Shown: one piece after another, positions 8,739 to 15,789 of the stretch | Layout: each line of letters opens with the position of its first letter | Position numbering within the stretch: the first letter of the stretch is position 1 | DNA from: a virus | Strand: one strand, 5' to 3' | DNA: 31,546 nt | Virus record (IMG/VR): IMGVR_UViG_3300006853_000045 | Location: 1-31,546 of that record | Position numbers and translations under genes: made by a program | The notes under the pieces: model-generated | Databases searched by the model: none | Told to the model about the DNA's origin: nothing | Seen by the model: only the letters and a program-made list of their open reading frames with translations

Positions 8739-9422
8739 ATGGCTATCGGGACGACGGCGGCCATCATCGGCGCGTCGGTGATCGGCGCCGGGGCGCAGAT
8801 GTATGGCGCCAGCAAAGCCGCCAAGGGCGCGAAGGCGGCGGCCAATGTGCAGGCCAAGCAGTATGCCGAAACCAAGGCGATGCTGTCGCCCTATACCAGC
8901 GCGGGCGAATCGGCCCTTGGCAAATACAACACCGCCGTCGGTCTCAATGGCCGCGAACAGCAGCAGCAGTTCTATGACGAGTTCGAGCACGATCCCGGCT
9001 GGGAAGCGGCGAACAAGGCCGGGGCGGATACCGTCGATGACCGCTACCGGCTGTCCGGGTCATCGGGCGGGAACGTGCGCGCCGCGCTCTACGATTACGG
9101 CCAGCGCAATATGCTCTCAGCCTACAACACGCGGCTGTCTCAGCTTGGCGGTCTTGTCGATACCGGCCGCTCGGCGGCGTCATCCCTTGCCGGCTATGGC
9201 CAGCAATCGGCGCAGGCTCAGGGCAATCTGCTCTCCAATGCCGGCATGCTGCAGGGCCAGGGCATCACCGGGGCGGGCAATGCGATCGCCGGGGGTCTCG
9301 GCAACCTCGCCAACTACAACATGTACCAACAGGGCATGAATGCCGGATACACGCCCGGCACACTGGCGAATGGTGGCTGGTCCACGACCACAGTCAACAA
9401 CGCGAACAGGTATTTCGGCTGA
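8739..9422 (+). CDS. gp7-like DNA transfer (ejection) protein
   Basis: A 227-aa protein, the size of P22 gp7 (229 aa). The start at 8739 follows the GNAT stop by 13 nt, with GGGAATC upstream; it gives the family N-terminus MAIGTTAAIIGASVIGAGAQ, a Gly/Ala-rich hydrophobic helix followed by a Lys/Ala-rich helix (ASKAAKGAKAAANVQAKQYA). The rest is Gln/Gly/Asn-rich (YGQQSAQAQGNLLSNAGMLQ), and SGSSGGNVRAALYDYGQRN matches related phage proteins. Such proteins are packaged in the head and ejected to form a DNA conduit through the envelope. Family assignment is by pattern. Confidence 0.75.
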   Translation: MAIGTTAAIIGASVIGAGAQMYGASKAAKGAKAAANVQAKQYAETKAMLSPYTSAGESALGKYNTAVGLNGREQQQQFYDEFEHDPGWEAANKAGADTVDDRYRLSGSSGGNVRAALYDYGQRNMLSAYNTRLSQLGGLVDTGRSAASSLAGYGQQSAQAQGNLLSNAGMLQGQGITGAGNAIAGGLGNLANYNMYQQGMNAGYTPGTLANGGWSTTTVNNANRYFG

Positions 9423-9432
9423 GGAGCACCCC

Positions 9433-10506
9433 ATGGCAGGACTTCTCGAACCCTACATCCCCGATAGCTCGAAATGGTTCCAGTCCGCGAGCCAGGGCTA
9501 TGCGTTGGGCGATGCGATGCGCAACCGCGATGTGTCGGTGAATGCCGGCGCACTCGCGTCGCAGGGCAATCTGAAGGGCGCTCGCAATGCGCTCTATGCC
9601 GGGGGCAATTTCGACGACGCCGGCAAGGTGGATGACCGGATGATCGCGGCCACGCAGCGGGCGAAGACCGAGGATTTGGCCAAAGCCCAGCGTTTCAATG
9701 AAACCATGGGCAATCTCGCGCTGTCGGCCGACACGCCGGAGAAGTGGGAGAAGGCCATCACCGCCGCGCAGGGACTCGGCCTCAACGTCGGCAAATACCG
9801 GGATTTCTCCGCGCGCGACTTCGTCCTGGCGCAGGGCAAAAAGACTGAAGATCTGCTCAAGAACGAGCTGGAGCGGCGCAAGCTCGACATCCTGGAAGAG
9901 AAGACGGCGGCGAGCGTCGCGGCGCGCAATCAGCCCAAGCCTCGCAATCTGGGTTATGGCGATATCGAGAAGCTGGCCAAGAAGGGCTCCCAGCTTGAAA
10001 ACGTCGATCGCTATGCCACCACCTTCCAGGATCAGAATGCCGGCTATGGACGCCTCGGCGAAACCGCGATGTGGACGGCGCGCAACCTGCCATTCCTCAC
10101 CGGGCCGAAGACCGAGAACGCCGCCACCTGGTGGCAGGATTACGACCGCTACAAGAACCAGGTCCGCAACGAGCTGTTCGGCTCCGCGCTGACATCCGCC
10201 GAACAGGAAGCCTTTGAGAAGTCGGACATCAATCCGAACATGGACCCCCGACAGATCCGGCTCAATCTGGCGCGCCAGCAGGAAGCTGTGAAATCGGCCC
10301 TACGCAAGACCACATCGGGCCTCAAGGCATCGGGTTATCCGGAAGAAGCGGTGGATGCCGCGACTGGCGTCACGGCGGATCAGCTTCAGTCTGTCCCGAC
10401 GCCGGGCGGAACGAACCGCATCGATCTGAACAAGGGCACACAGCAGCCTGGATCAGCCGTCAAACAGATGTCTGACGATGAGCTGAAGAAAGCGCTGGGT
10501 CTCTAA
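9433..10506 (+). CDS. Probable ejection (internal virion) protein
   Basis: A 357-aa protein. The ATG at 9433 has GAGGAG eight bases upstream and is chosen over earlier in-frame codons inside the previous gene. It is mostly helical and charged, with AQRFNETMGNLALSADTPEK, a long Lys/Glu/Leu section (KTEDLLKNELERRKLDILEE) and a C-terminus ending MSDDELKKALGL. Its location between a gp7-like protein and a very large Gly/Ala-rich protein matches the P22 order of ejection proteins (gp7, gp20, gp16). I find no enzymatic motif. Its stop overlaps the next start (TAATG). Confidence 0.65.
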   Translation: MAGLLEPYIPDSSKWFQSASQGYALGDAMRNRDVSVNAGALASQGNLKGARNALYAGGNFDDAGKVDDRMIAATQRAKTEDLAKAQRFNETMGNLALSADTPEKWEKAITAAQGLGLNVGKYRDFSARDFVLAQGKKTEDLLKNELERRKLDILEEKTAASVAARNQPKPRNLGYGDIEKLAKKGSQLENVDRYATTFQDQNAGYGRLGETAMWTARNLPFLTGPKTENAATWWQDYDRYKNQVRNELFGSALTSAEQEAFEKSDINPNMDPRQIRLNLARQQEAVKSALRKTTSGLKASGYPEEAVDAATGVTADQLQSVPTPGGTNRIDLNKGTQQPGSAVKQMSDDELKKALGL

Positions 10507-12758
10507 TGTCGACACCTGAGGAGCTGCTGCTGGAAGCTGAGAGTCGGGGTCTTCTCCCGCCTGAGAAGCAAGAAGCGCTGGACGAACTGCGCCAGCGCGG
10601 CGGCATCATGTCCAAGGAGGAATATGAGGTCCGCAGCGGCATCAATCCGCGTCGCGGCGGATCATTCCTCGGCTCCGAACGCCTGATGCGGCTGTCGGAC
10701 CAGGTCATGGACCCGTTCGGCGTGTTCGACGAGATCACCGGTGCAGGCGCTTTCGCTGGCGAGCTGGTCAAGACCGGCAGCCTGGAGAAGGCCGGCAAGG
10801 CATATACCGCGATGGCGAATCGCATGCGCGCAGAGCGCAAGGTCGCGCGCGAGGAGAATACCATCCTGCCCGACATCGTCGGTGGCTTCGCGGCGGCGCC
10901 GGGGCGTGCATTGCAGGCGGCCGCACCGATCCTTACGCGAGTCGGGCAGGGCGTTCGCGAGGGCGCCGCCTATGGCGCGGCGGCAGGTTTTGCCCAGGGG
11001 GAAGGCGGTGTCGTCAATCGCGCGATCGGCGCGGGCGAAGGCGGTGTGGCTGGCGCGGTTATCGGCCCGCTCGCCTCCGAGGTCGCCATTCCCGCCGCGA
11101 TCCGCACGGGTGTCGGCATCCGCAATGCTGTCCGCTATGGCAATCAGGCCGTTCGCAATGCCCGCAATCCGGAGCAGGCAGCTATCGATCTGGCCGCTGA
11201 CCGCATGGTCGGGGCGAGCGTTGATCCGAACCAAATGCGAGCGCGGGTGCTCGCCGATGAGCGTGGGCGCCCCTTGCTGAGCGCGAACCTGCAAGCGCGT
11301 GGTATCACCGAAGAGGGGCTCGCCGATATGGTGAGCCGGAGCATGCGCGGCGAAGCTGCTGACCAGATCGGTCAGGACTACGGGATCACAGGGCCAACGG
11401 TCCGCGCCTATGTGCAGCGCTATCATGACACCAACCCGACGCCGATGAACCTGATGGACATCGCCAAGGAAATGGCGGGAGAGGGTGGCTCTGCACCCGT
11501 GACGAGGCTCGGGCGCGCCGCATATAGCCTTGCTGGCGATGAGAGCGGCGAGGCCGCGCAGCGGCTGATGGGGCGGCAGGACACGCAGGCCGGGCGCGTC
11601 TCCAACATCGTGCAGCGCTCGGTGGCCGGCGGCGACTTCGAGGCGACGCGCGCGGCAGGGCTGCAGAACCTTCGCGACGAGGCCGATACCGCCTATCGCC
11701 AGTTCTATGCCGAGCCCGATCTGGGCATTGATCAACTTGACGACCTGATGGCCGATCCGCTGTTTCGGCGGGCCAATGTCCAGGCGCAGCGTCAGGCACG
11801 GGTTGAGGCGATCCGGCGCAATCAGGAGGCGCGCCGCTCCGGTCAGCCCCCGGAACCAGTGCCTGAAGTTGATCCCAATAATCAGGTCTTCTCACCTGAG
11901 ATGCTGGACCTCATTCAACGCCAGCTCCGCATCGCTTCGGAGGGCGCTGTCAGCAATCCGAACAATGCGCGCCATGCCCGCAATCTGCGCGAGGTGTTCC
12001 TCGACCGCATCGAGGACCATTACCCGACCTTTCGCGGCATCCGGCGCGACTATGCGACCGCGATGGGCGAATTCGGCGAGGAGGGCGCGCTTGAAGCAGG
12101 CGCAGCGCTGACCACCAAACTCGGCGCGCCGACTCGGGAAGCCCTGCGCGGCTTCGACGATATGACCGTGGCGCAGCAGGAACTGTTCCGCCTCGGCTTT
12201 GCCCGCAAGCTGATGGATGATGCCGCGAACCCGCAGATCGGCGGCGCGGTGGCTAACAAGTTCAATACGCCCGCCGTGCGCGAGATCGTCGAGCGGCTCT
12301 ATCCGCGCAGCAATGCCGCCGCGCATCGGCAAGGCCAGCAATTGCTGCGTGACCTGCGCCGTGAGGCGATCACCACCAGGACCAAGAACGACGTCACGCA
12401 AGGCGCTCGCACGGCCGAACTTGGCTCGGATATGGGCCGGATGATGGAAGGTGCCCAGGCGGCTGCCGATGTGGCGACGGGCCGCTGGACACGGCTGCTG
12501 GAGAACCTTTCCACCCGCCTGTCCACGCAGATCGGCCGGCGCGGCGCGCGCGAGGTGCTCGACCTGCTGACGCAGACCGATCCGGCCCGCCTGCTGCCGC
12601 TGCTCAACCGTCTCGCGCGATCAGCCACCACGACGCAGCAGCGGCAGGCTTATGTGACGGCGCTGCGGGAGATCCGCAGCATCGGCACGCGGCGGCTGTC
12701 GGGTATCGTCGGGCAGAACGTGGGCGGAGAATTGGCTCTCACCGACCGGCGCGATTAG
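10506..12758 (+). CDS. Large internal virion / ejection protein
   Basis: A 750-aa protein. Residues about 120-200 are a Gly/Ala-rich, weakly hydrophobic region (GFAAAPGRALQAAAPILTRV, EGAAYGAAAGFAQGEG, GGVAGAVIGPLASEV) of a kind suited to membrane insertion, like P22 gp16. The rest is helical and rich in Arg, Ala and Gln, with repeated coiled-coil-prone stretches (residues 400-560). I see no lysozyme or transglycosylase catalytic motif. It follows the 357-aa protein with a one-base TAATG overlap and would be the third member of an ejection set. It ends 20 nt inside the 3' end of a minus-strand gene. Confidence 0.7.
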   Translation: MSTPEELLLEAESRGLLPPEKQEALDELRQRGGIMSKEEYEVRSGINPRRGGSFLGSERLMRLSDQVMDPFGVFDEITGAGAFAGELVKTGSLEKAGKAYTAMANRMRAERKVAREENTILPDIVGGFAAAPGRALQAAAPILTRVGQGVREGAAYGAAAGFAQGEGGVVNRAIGAGEGGVAGAVIGPLASEVAIPAAIRTGVGIRNAVRYGNQAVRNARNPEQAAIDLAADRMVGASVDPNQMRARVLADERGRPLLSANLQARGITEEGLADMVSRSMRGEAADQIGQDYGITGPTVRAYVQRYHDTNPTPMNLMDIAKEMAGEGGSAPVTRLGRAAYSLAGDESGEAAQRLMGRQDTQAGRVSNIVQRSVAGGDFEATRAAGLQNLRDEADTAYRQFYAEPDLGIDQLDDLMADPLFRRANVQAQRQARVEAIRRNQEARRSGQPPEPVPEVDPNNQVFSPEMLDLIQRQLRIASEGAVSNPNNARHARNLREVFLDRIEDHYPTFRGIRRDYATAMGEFGEEGALEAGAALTTKLGAPTREALRGFDDMTVAQQELFRLGFARKLMDDAANPQIGGAVANKFNTPAVREIVERLYPRSNAAAHRQGQQLLRDLRREAITTRTKNDVTQGARTAELGSDMGRMMEGAQAAADVATGRWTRLLENLSTRLSTQIGRRGAREVLDLLTQTDPARLLPLLNRLARSATTTQQRQAYVTALREIRSIGTRRLSGIVGQNVGGELALTDRRD

Positions 12759-12993
12759 GATCAATCGGGTAATCCGGCTTGGCACCCTCGTATATCGCGC
12801 AGGATTTCGGGTTATTGCTCAGGATGCAATCTGCTGCGGCCGCACTGATTTCGGGCGGCATCACCTTCGGCTTCTCGCTGAAATCAAGCGCCTGCTGCAC
12901 GAAATAGGATGCGGCGACGGCGAAGACGACAAACAGGAAGCGCCACAGCGCGCCGGGCGAGAAGAAAGGCTGGCCGTTCTTATCGGAGAGCAT
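12739..12993 (-). CDS. Small membrane-anchored protein (antisense insert)
   Basis: An 84-aa protein. The start at 12993 is chosen because it lies two bases after the stop of a 36-aa minus-strand gene, suggesting coupled translation. A polar N-terminus (MLSDKNGQPFFSPGA) is followed by one membrane helix (residues 16-38, LWRFLFVVFAVAASYFVQQA) and a C-terminal domain with two cysteines (C61 and C70, in AADCILSNNPKSCAIYEG) that could form a periplasmic disulphide. The topology is N-in/C-out by the look of it. The 3' end overlaps the large ejection-protein gene by 20 nt. Function is unknown; an envelope-acting exclusion or lysis accessory protein is possible. Confidence 0.5.
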   Translation of the reverse strand: MLSDKNGQPFFSPGALWRFLFVVFAVAASYFVQQALDFSEKPKVMPPEISAAAADCILSNNPKSCAIYEGAKPDYPIDPNRAGR

Positions 12994-12995
12994 GG

Positions 12996-13106
12996 TCAAC
13001 CCGACACCACCCAGCTCAGCGCGGCGAGACTGACCACCGTGATAACTGCATAGATGGCAAGTCCTGGCCATTCGCCATATCGGTCAACGAGCCAATCCAT
13101 CAGCAT
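12996..13106 (-). CDS. 36-aa membrane peptide (antisense insert)
   Basis: A minus-strand frame of 36 residues: a short amphipathic N-terminus (MLMDWLVDRYGEW) and a single membrane helix (GLAIYAVITVVSLAALSWVV) ending SG. It is followed at two bases by the 84-aa membrane protein, so the two form a mini-operon. The region upstream has only a weak purine stretch. Its profile resembles small phage membrane peptides near lysis or moron genes. Support comes from hydrophobicity and tight spacing; a chance frame is possible. Confidence 0.4.
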   Translation of the reverse strand: MLMDWLVDRYGEWPGLAIYAVITVVSLAALSWVVSG

Positions 13107-13168
13107 TATCTTTGCTCTGAGATAAGACATCTTGCCACCCATCAAGTGAAGCGCGGGAGTTTACCATC

Positions 13169-14509
13169 ATGGCGATCAGTGAACAAGAACGCCGCCGGAG
13201 AGCCGCTGCCGCCGAGCGCGCCAGACAGGAGCGGGAACGTCTCCGGCTGGAAGACAAACGCCGCTCCGATGAGTTGGAGGCGAAGCGCCTTGGCGTCCAG
13301 GAGCAGGAGCAGACTCGCCTGTCCGCCGAGCAGAAAAGCCGCGAGGAAGATGCTGATCGCCGCCGTGCGCGCGAGGATTTCGAGAACTCCGCTGGGGGCC
13401 AAACCTATCAGACTGCGAAGACGGTCGTGCCGCCAGCCCTCGGGCTCTATGTCGGGCATCGCCAGGCCGCAGGGATCGAAGCCCGTCAGGCTGGCATGGC
13501 CGCCCGTGGTCAGGCCAGCATGAGTGCAGGAAGGCGATATGCGCCCTATGCCGCACGCTCCATGCTGTTCCTGCCCGAGGGGTATTACCTGCGCAACTCG
13601 GTCGCGCCCACCATCGCGAGTGAAACTGGTCGGGACCTGACATCGGCCGCAGGGACGGGCATGATGCTGGCCGGAGGTGGGTTGCTCGGCGAGGGCGCCG
13701 TGAAAGCACTCACCCCGCAGGATCGCGGCGGGCCGCGTTTGCCCGCGCCACCGACACCCCCGGCTCCTGCCGCACCCGCTGCGGCTGCCGCCGCTCCCGC
13801 CACACCATCTCCTACCGGACCTCGCCCGCATGCCGACCGTCTGATCAGCGCCGCGCGCGCGGCAGGCGCCAAAGGCCCGCTGACCAAGGCAACGGCCGCC
13901 TCCTATCTGGAGACCAATCTCAACCCTGAGAACCGCGCCGCAGCGGCGGCCGAGCTTGGCATCAAGCCGGGCCGGAACTTCGCTTCGCGGATCTCCACCG
14001 CTGTTCGCAACATGGCCAATACGAGGGGCGTCTCGTCGGTTCTGCTACCGGTCGCGGCCGGCGCGATGGCCTATGACGCCGCATCGAGCGAAGCCGAAGC
14101 GGCGGGGGCGACGCCAGCAGAAGCAACTGGGCGCGGCGCATTGGCAGGCGGAGCGGCAGCAGGCACGACTTACGGCATTTCCAAGCTCGCCCCTTATGCG
14201 ATGGATGCCATCAGCAAGACGCCGCTTGGCCGTGTCGCCGCCCGCGCCCTTCCGCCTGCAGCAGCGGCGCTTACCGCCTATGACATCGGCAACATGGCGG
14301 CGGAGGAGAATGCTCGGCCGGACACCATGCTGCATGGCCCGGAGGAAGGCACCATGCCGGCGACACCCGGCAATCCGCAGTTCATGGCACGGCAACAGGC
14401 GCTCGCCCGGCAGACGCGGGGAGGCGATGATTTCGATGCCCAGCTCGCCGCCTTCATCCAGGCGGTGGAGGAGCATAATGCGGGGGCGGGAGAGCCTTAC
14501 GGGCCTTAG
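13169..14509 (+). CDS. Probable internal virion protein with coiled-coil N-terminus
   Basis: A 446-aa protein. Residues 1-72 are an Arg/Glu/Ala coiled coil (EQERRRRAAAAERARQERER). Residues about 195-220 are a Pro/Ala linker (LPAPPTPPAPAAPAAAAAAP). The remainder is Gly/Ala-rich with hydrophobic patches, such as SVLLPVAAGAMAYDAASSEA and GRGALAGGAAAGTTYGIS. The C-terminus is FDAQLAAFIQAVEEHNAGAG. Composition and position after the ejection proteins suggest another virion-internal protein. It is separated from them by the minus-strand membrane genes. The start is the first ATG after the intergenic gap, with GGGAG upstream. It ends with a 4-nt overlap with a convergent gene. Confidence 0.6.
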   Translation: MAISEQERRRRAAAAERARQERERLRLEDKRRSDELEAKRLGVQEQEQTRLSAEQKSREEDADRRRAREDFENSAGGQTYQTAKTVVPPALGLYVGHRQAAGIEARQAGMAARGQASMSAGRRYAPYAARSMLFLPEGYYLRNSVAPTIASETGRDLTSAAGTGMMLAGGGLLGEGAVKALTPQDRGGPRLPAPPTPPAPAAPAAAAAAPATPSPTGPRPHADRLISAARAAGAKGPLTKATAASYLETNLNPENRAAAAAELGIKPGRNFASRISTAVRNMANTRGVSSVLLPVAAGAMAYDAASSEAEAAGATPAEATGRGALAGGAAAGTTYGISKLAPYAMDAISKTPLGRVAARALPPAAAALTAYDIGNMAAEENARPDTMLHGPEEGTMPATPGNPQFMARQQALARQTRGGDDFDAQLAAFIQAVEEHNAGAGEPYGP

Positions 14510-14745
14510 GCCGCGCGGCGCCCGAAGTCATCGGCAGGAAGCGTCTGCCATGCGAGCACGGTCATGGCGTCATCGGGATCGGCATCAAAGCATTCCACGA
14601 TCAGATGGGCCGCCGTGGTGCGCCAATGGCCTGTGATCCAGGCAATGACGTGCTGCTGACGCTCGCCGTCGTTATATTCGCAGAGCGCGAGGATGTGGGT
14701 GCCATCCTTTGGAGCAGTGTTGATGGATAGCCATCCGGACATCAT
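14506..14745 (-). CDS. Small phage protein with TAPKDG motif (DUF551-like)
   Basis: A 79-aa protein starting MMSGWLSINTAPKDGTHILA, the W-x-x-I-x-TAPKDG-x-x-I/V-L pattern of small phage accessory proteins related to DUF551, ending in VLAWQTLPADDFG. Its function is unknown. Its start overlaps the stop of the ribbon-helix-helix gene (ATGA), so the two are co-transcribed leftward and end tail to tail with the plus-strand virion gene (4-nt overlap). A second protein with the same motif is encoded at 25142-25537. Confidence 0.7.
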   Translation of the reverse strand: MMSGWLSINTAPKDGTHILALCEYNDGERQQHVIAWITGHWRTTAAHLIVECFDADPDDAMTVLAWQTLPADDFGRRAA

Positions 14746-14930
14746 GCCTTTTCCTTCTGGCGCTTGCCTTCGGCCTCAAGCTCCTTCCAGTGGAGCGCAA
14801 ACTCGACAAGCTGGCGGATGGCTTCGGAACGTGACGGCACGCCGGGCTCTCTGCCGCGCCATTGATCGATGCGCGCGACCTGCGAAGGCGTGATGACCAT
14901 TTGCAGACGAAGGGATTTCAATTCGCTCAT
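14742..14930 (-). CDS. Ribbon-helix-helix DNA-binding protein
   Basis: A 62-aa protein with a CopG/Arc-type fold: beta strand LKSLRLQMVIT, helix PSQVARIDQWRGRE, turn and second helix PSRSEAIRQLVEFALHW, then a basic tail. The ATG at 14930 is preferred; an upstream in-frame ATG at 14966 would place the start within an operator-like repeat. RHH proteins bind DNA as dimers or tetramers at short repeats; two such repeats lie 23 and 64 bases upstream. It probably represses its own promoter and perhaps the divergent one at 14974-15001. Targets are inferred. Confidence 0.8.
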   Translation of the reverse strand: MSELKSLRLQMVITPSQVARIDQWRGREPGVPSRSEAIRQLVEFALHWKELEAEGKRQKEKA

Positions 14931-14952
14931 GCGGGCGAAGCTAACAAAGTTC

Positions 14953-15007
14953 GGCAAGTTACACAATAAACGCTTGACGGCTTAAGCGAGGAATGTAACT
15001 TACACAA
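14953..15007. promoter_or_regulatory. Operator-like repeats and promoter in divergent intergenic region
   Basis: Two related 14-mers, GGCAAGTTACACAA (14953-14966) and TGTAACTTACACAA (14994-15007), match at 10 of 14 positions in the same orientation. The second contains a perfect palindrome, TGTAA-C-TTACA (14994-15004). Between them a rightward -35 TTGACG (14974-14979) has a weak -10 TAACTT (14996-15001) at a 16-bp spacing, covered by the second repeat. The ribbon-helix-helix gene starts at 14930 facing the other way. This is a typical operator pair of an autoregulated switch; binding is inference. Confidence 0.55.
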
Positions 15008-15078
15008 GTCGGCCTGACAGGGGACTGGAACTCCCCCGCCAAGCCTGACCATAGATCCACCTTCCGAGAGGTATCACC

Positions 15079-15303
15079 ATGGCTCCGGCCCTTATAAATC
15101 AGCCCGTTCTCGCCAGCAATCCGGCGGCGAACTGCAATGCCTACATCCTCGGCCTCGTCACCGAGCTTCGCCAGAAAATCGACGCGATCCCTGTCGTGCC
15201 CGGCCAGACCGTCACCCTGGACAGCAACGCGGTGCATGGACTGCGCGGCGTGTCGAGCGAACTGAGCGTCGCCCTTCGCAACCTGCTCAAATGGGCGGCG
15301 TGA
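15079..15303 (+). CDS. Hypothetical 74-aa protein
   Basis: First gene of a short rightward cluster beyond the divergent control region, preceded by GAGAGG at nine bases. The protein (MAPALINQPVLASNPAANCN, then YILGLVTELRQKIDAI and a C-terminal helix SSELSVALRNLLKW) has no membrane segment and no motif I recognise. Length and helical content suit a small regulatory or structural protein. It is followed 12 nt later by the next small gene. Its expression is probably controlled by the repeats upstream. Confidence 0.55.
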   Translation: MAPALINQPVLASNPAANCNAYILGLVTELRQKIDAIPVVPGQTVTLDSNAVHGLRGVSSELSVALRNLLKWAA

Positions 15304-15314
15304 GGGAGGCAGCG

Positions 15315-15542
15315 ATGAAGAAGCCTCAGGCCAAAATCTTCCTGGTGGAAGACCTGCAAAGGGCGAAGCTGGAACGTGATGAGAAACTCGACAACCTGCT
15401 GAGCGACATCGAAGGCATCAAGCAGGGATTGGACGCCACCGTCGAGGGCATCGGCTTCGAGATGGGACGGGAATTCCTGGTCCGCCAGCTTGAACAGCAT
15501 CTCGTGGTGCTGCGCGCGATCGTCCTGCCGGAGAACGGATGA
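15315..15542 (+). CDS. Hypothetical 75-aa helical protein
   Basis: Starts at MKKPQAKIFLVEDLQRAKLE. The ATG at 15315 is chosen because GGGAGG lies six bases upstream; an earlier in-frame ATG at 15291 falls within the previous gene. Almost fully helical and charged, with a likely coiled coil (LERDEKLDNLLSDIEGIKQG) and C-terminal FLVRQLEQHLVVLRAIVLPENG. No known motif. It ends with a 4-nt ATGA overlap with the next gene, so the three small genes form one unit. Confidence 0.55.
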   Translation: MKKPQAKIFLVEDLQRAKLERDEKLDNLLSDIEGIKQGLDATVEGIGFEMGREFLVRQLEQHLVVLRAIVLPENG

Positions 15543-15727
15543 TGCCAAATCGCGCACGCCGCTGGGCCGATGCCCCTCGCTCCGCCCGCTTCACGCATGT
15601 CCTGGCGCTGGAAAGCGCGCTCGCTTCGGCGATCAACATCATGGATTGCCGGGAGCAGACCGAAACCGGAAAGAAGCGTCTGAAGAGATGGCGGGATCTC
15701 CTGCGCGAGCAGCCGCCCCGCGAATAG
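15539..15727 (+). CDS. Hypothetical 62-aa basic protein
   Basis: Starts at ATGATG (15539 or 15542) overlapping the preceding stop, with GGAG upstream. The sequence is Arg-rich (NRARRWADAPRSARFTH), with a central helix (LALESALASAINIMDC) and a basic end (GKKRLKRWRDLLREQ). I recognise no family. It is the last gene before a strong intrinsic terminator 27 nt downstream. Confidence 0.5.
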   Translation: MMPNRARRWADAPRSARFTHVLALESALASAINIMDCREQTETGKKRLKRWRDLLREQPPRE

Positions 15728-15754
15728 CCGACCAGCATCAGACTTGAAAACTGA

Positions 15755-15777
15755 CCCCGCCCCGAGCGGGGTTTTTT
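15755..15777 (+). terminator. Intrinsic terminator
   Basis: CCCCGC (15755-15760), loop CCCGA, GCGGGG (15766-15771) and six T (15772-15777): a perfect 6-bp GC stem followed by a U-run. It ends the cluster of three small genes. The fibre gene begins only 12 nt later, leaving no space for a separate promoter downstream. Confidence 0.9.
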
Positions 15778-15789
15778 ATTGGGTGAAGA

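Noticed and set aside
10662-11735. 357-codon minus-strand frame opposite the large ejection protein
   Set aside because: Composition is that of a codon shadow (Ala/Arg/His/Ile-rich), no RBS, fully within a supported plus-strand gene.
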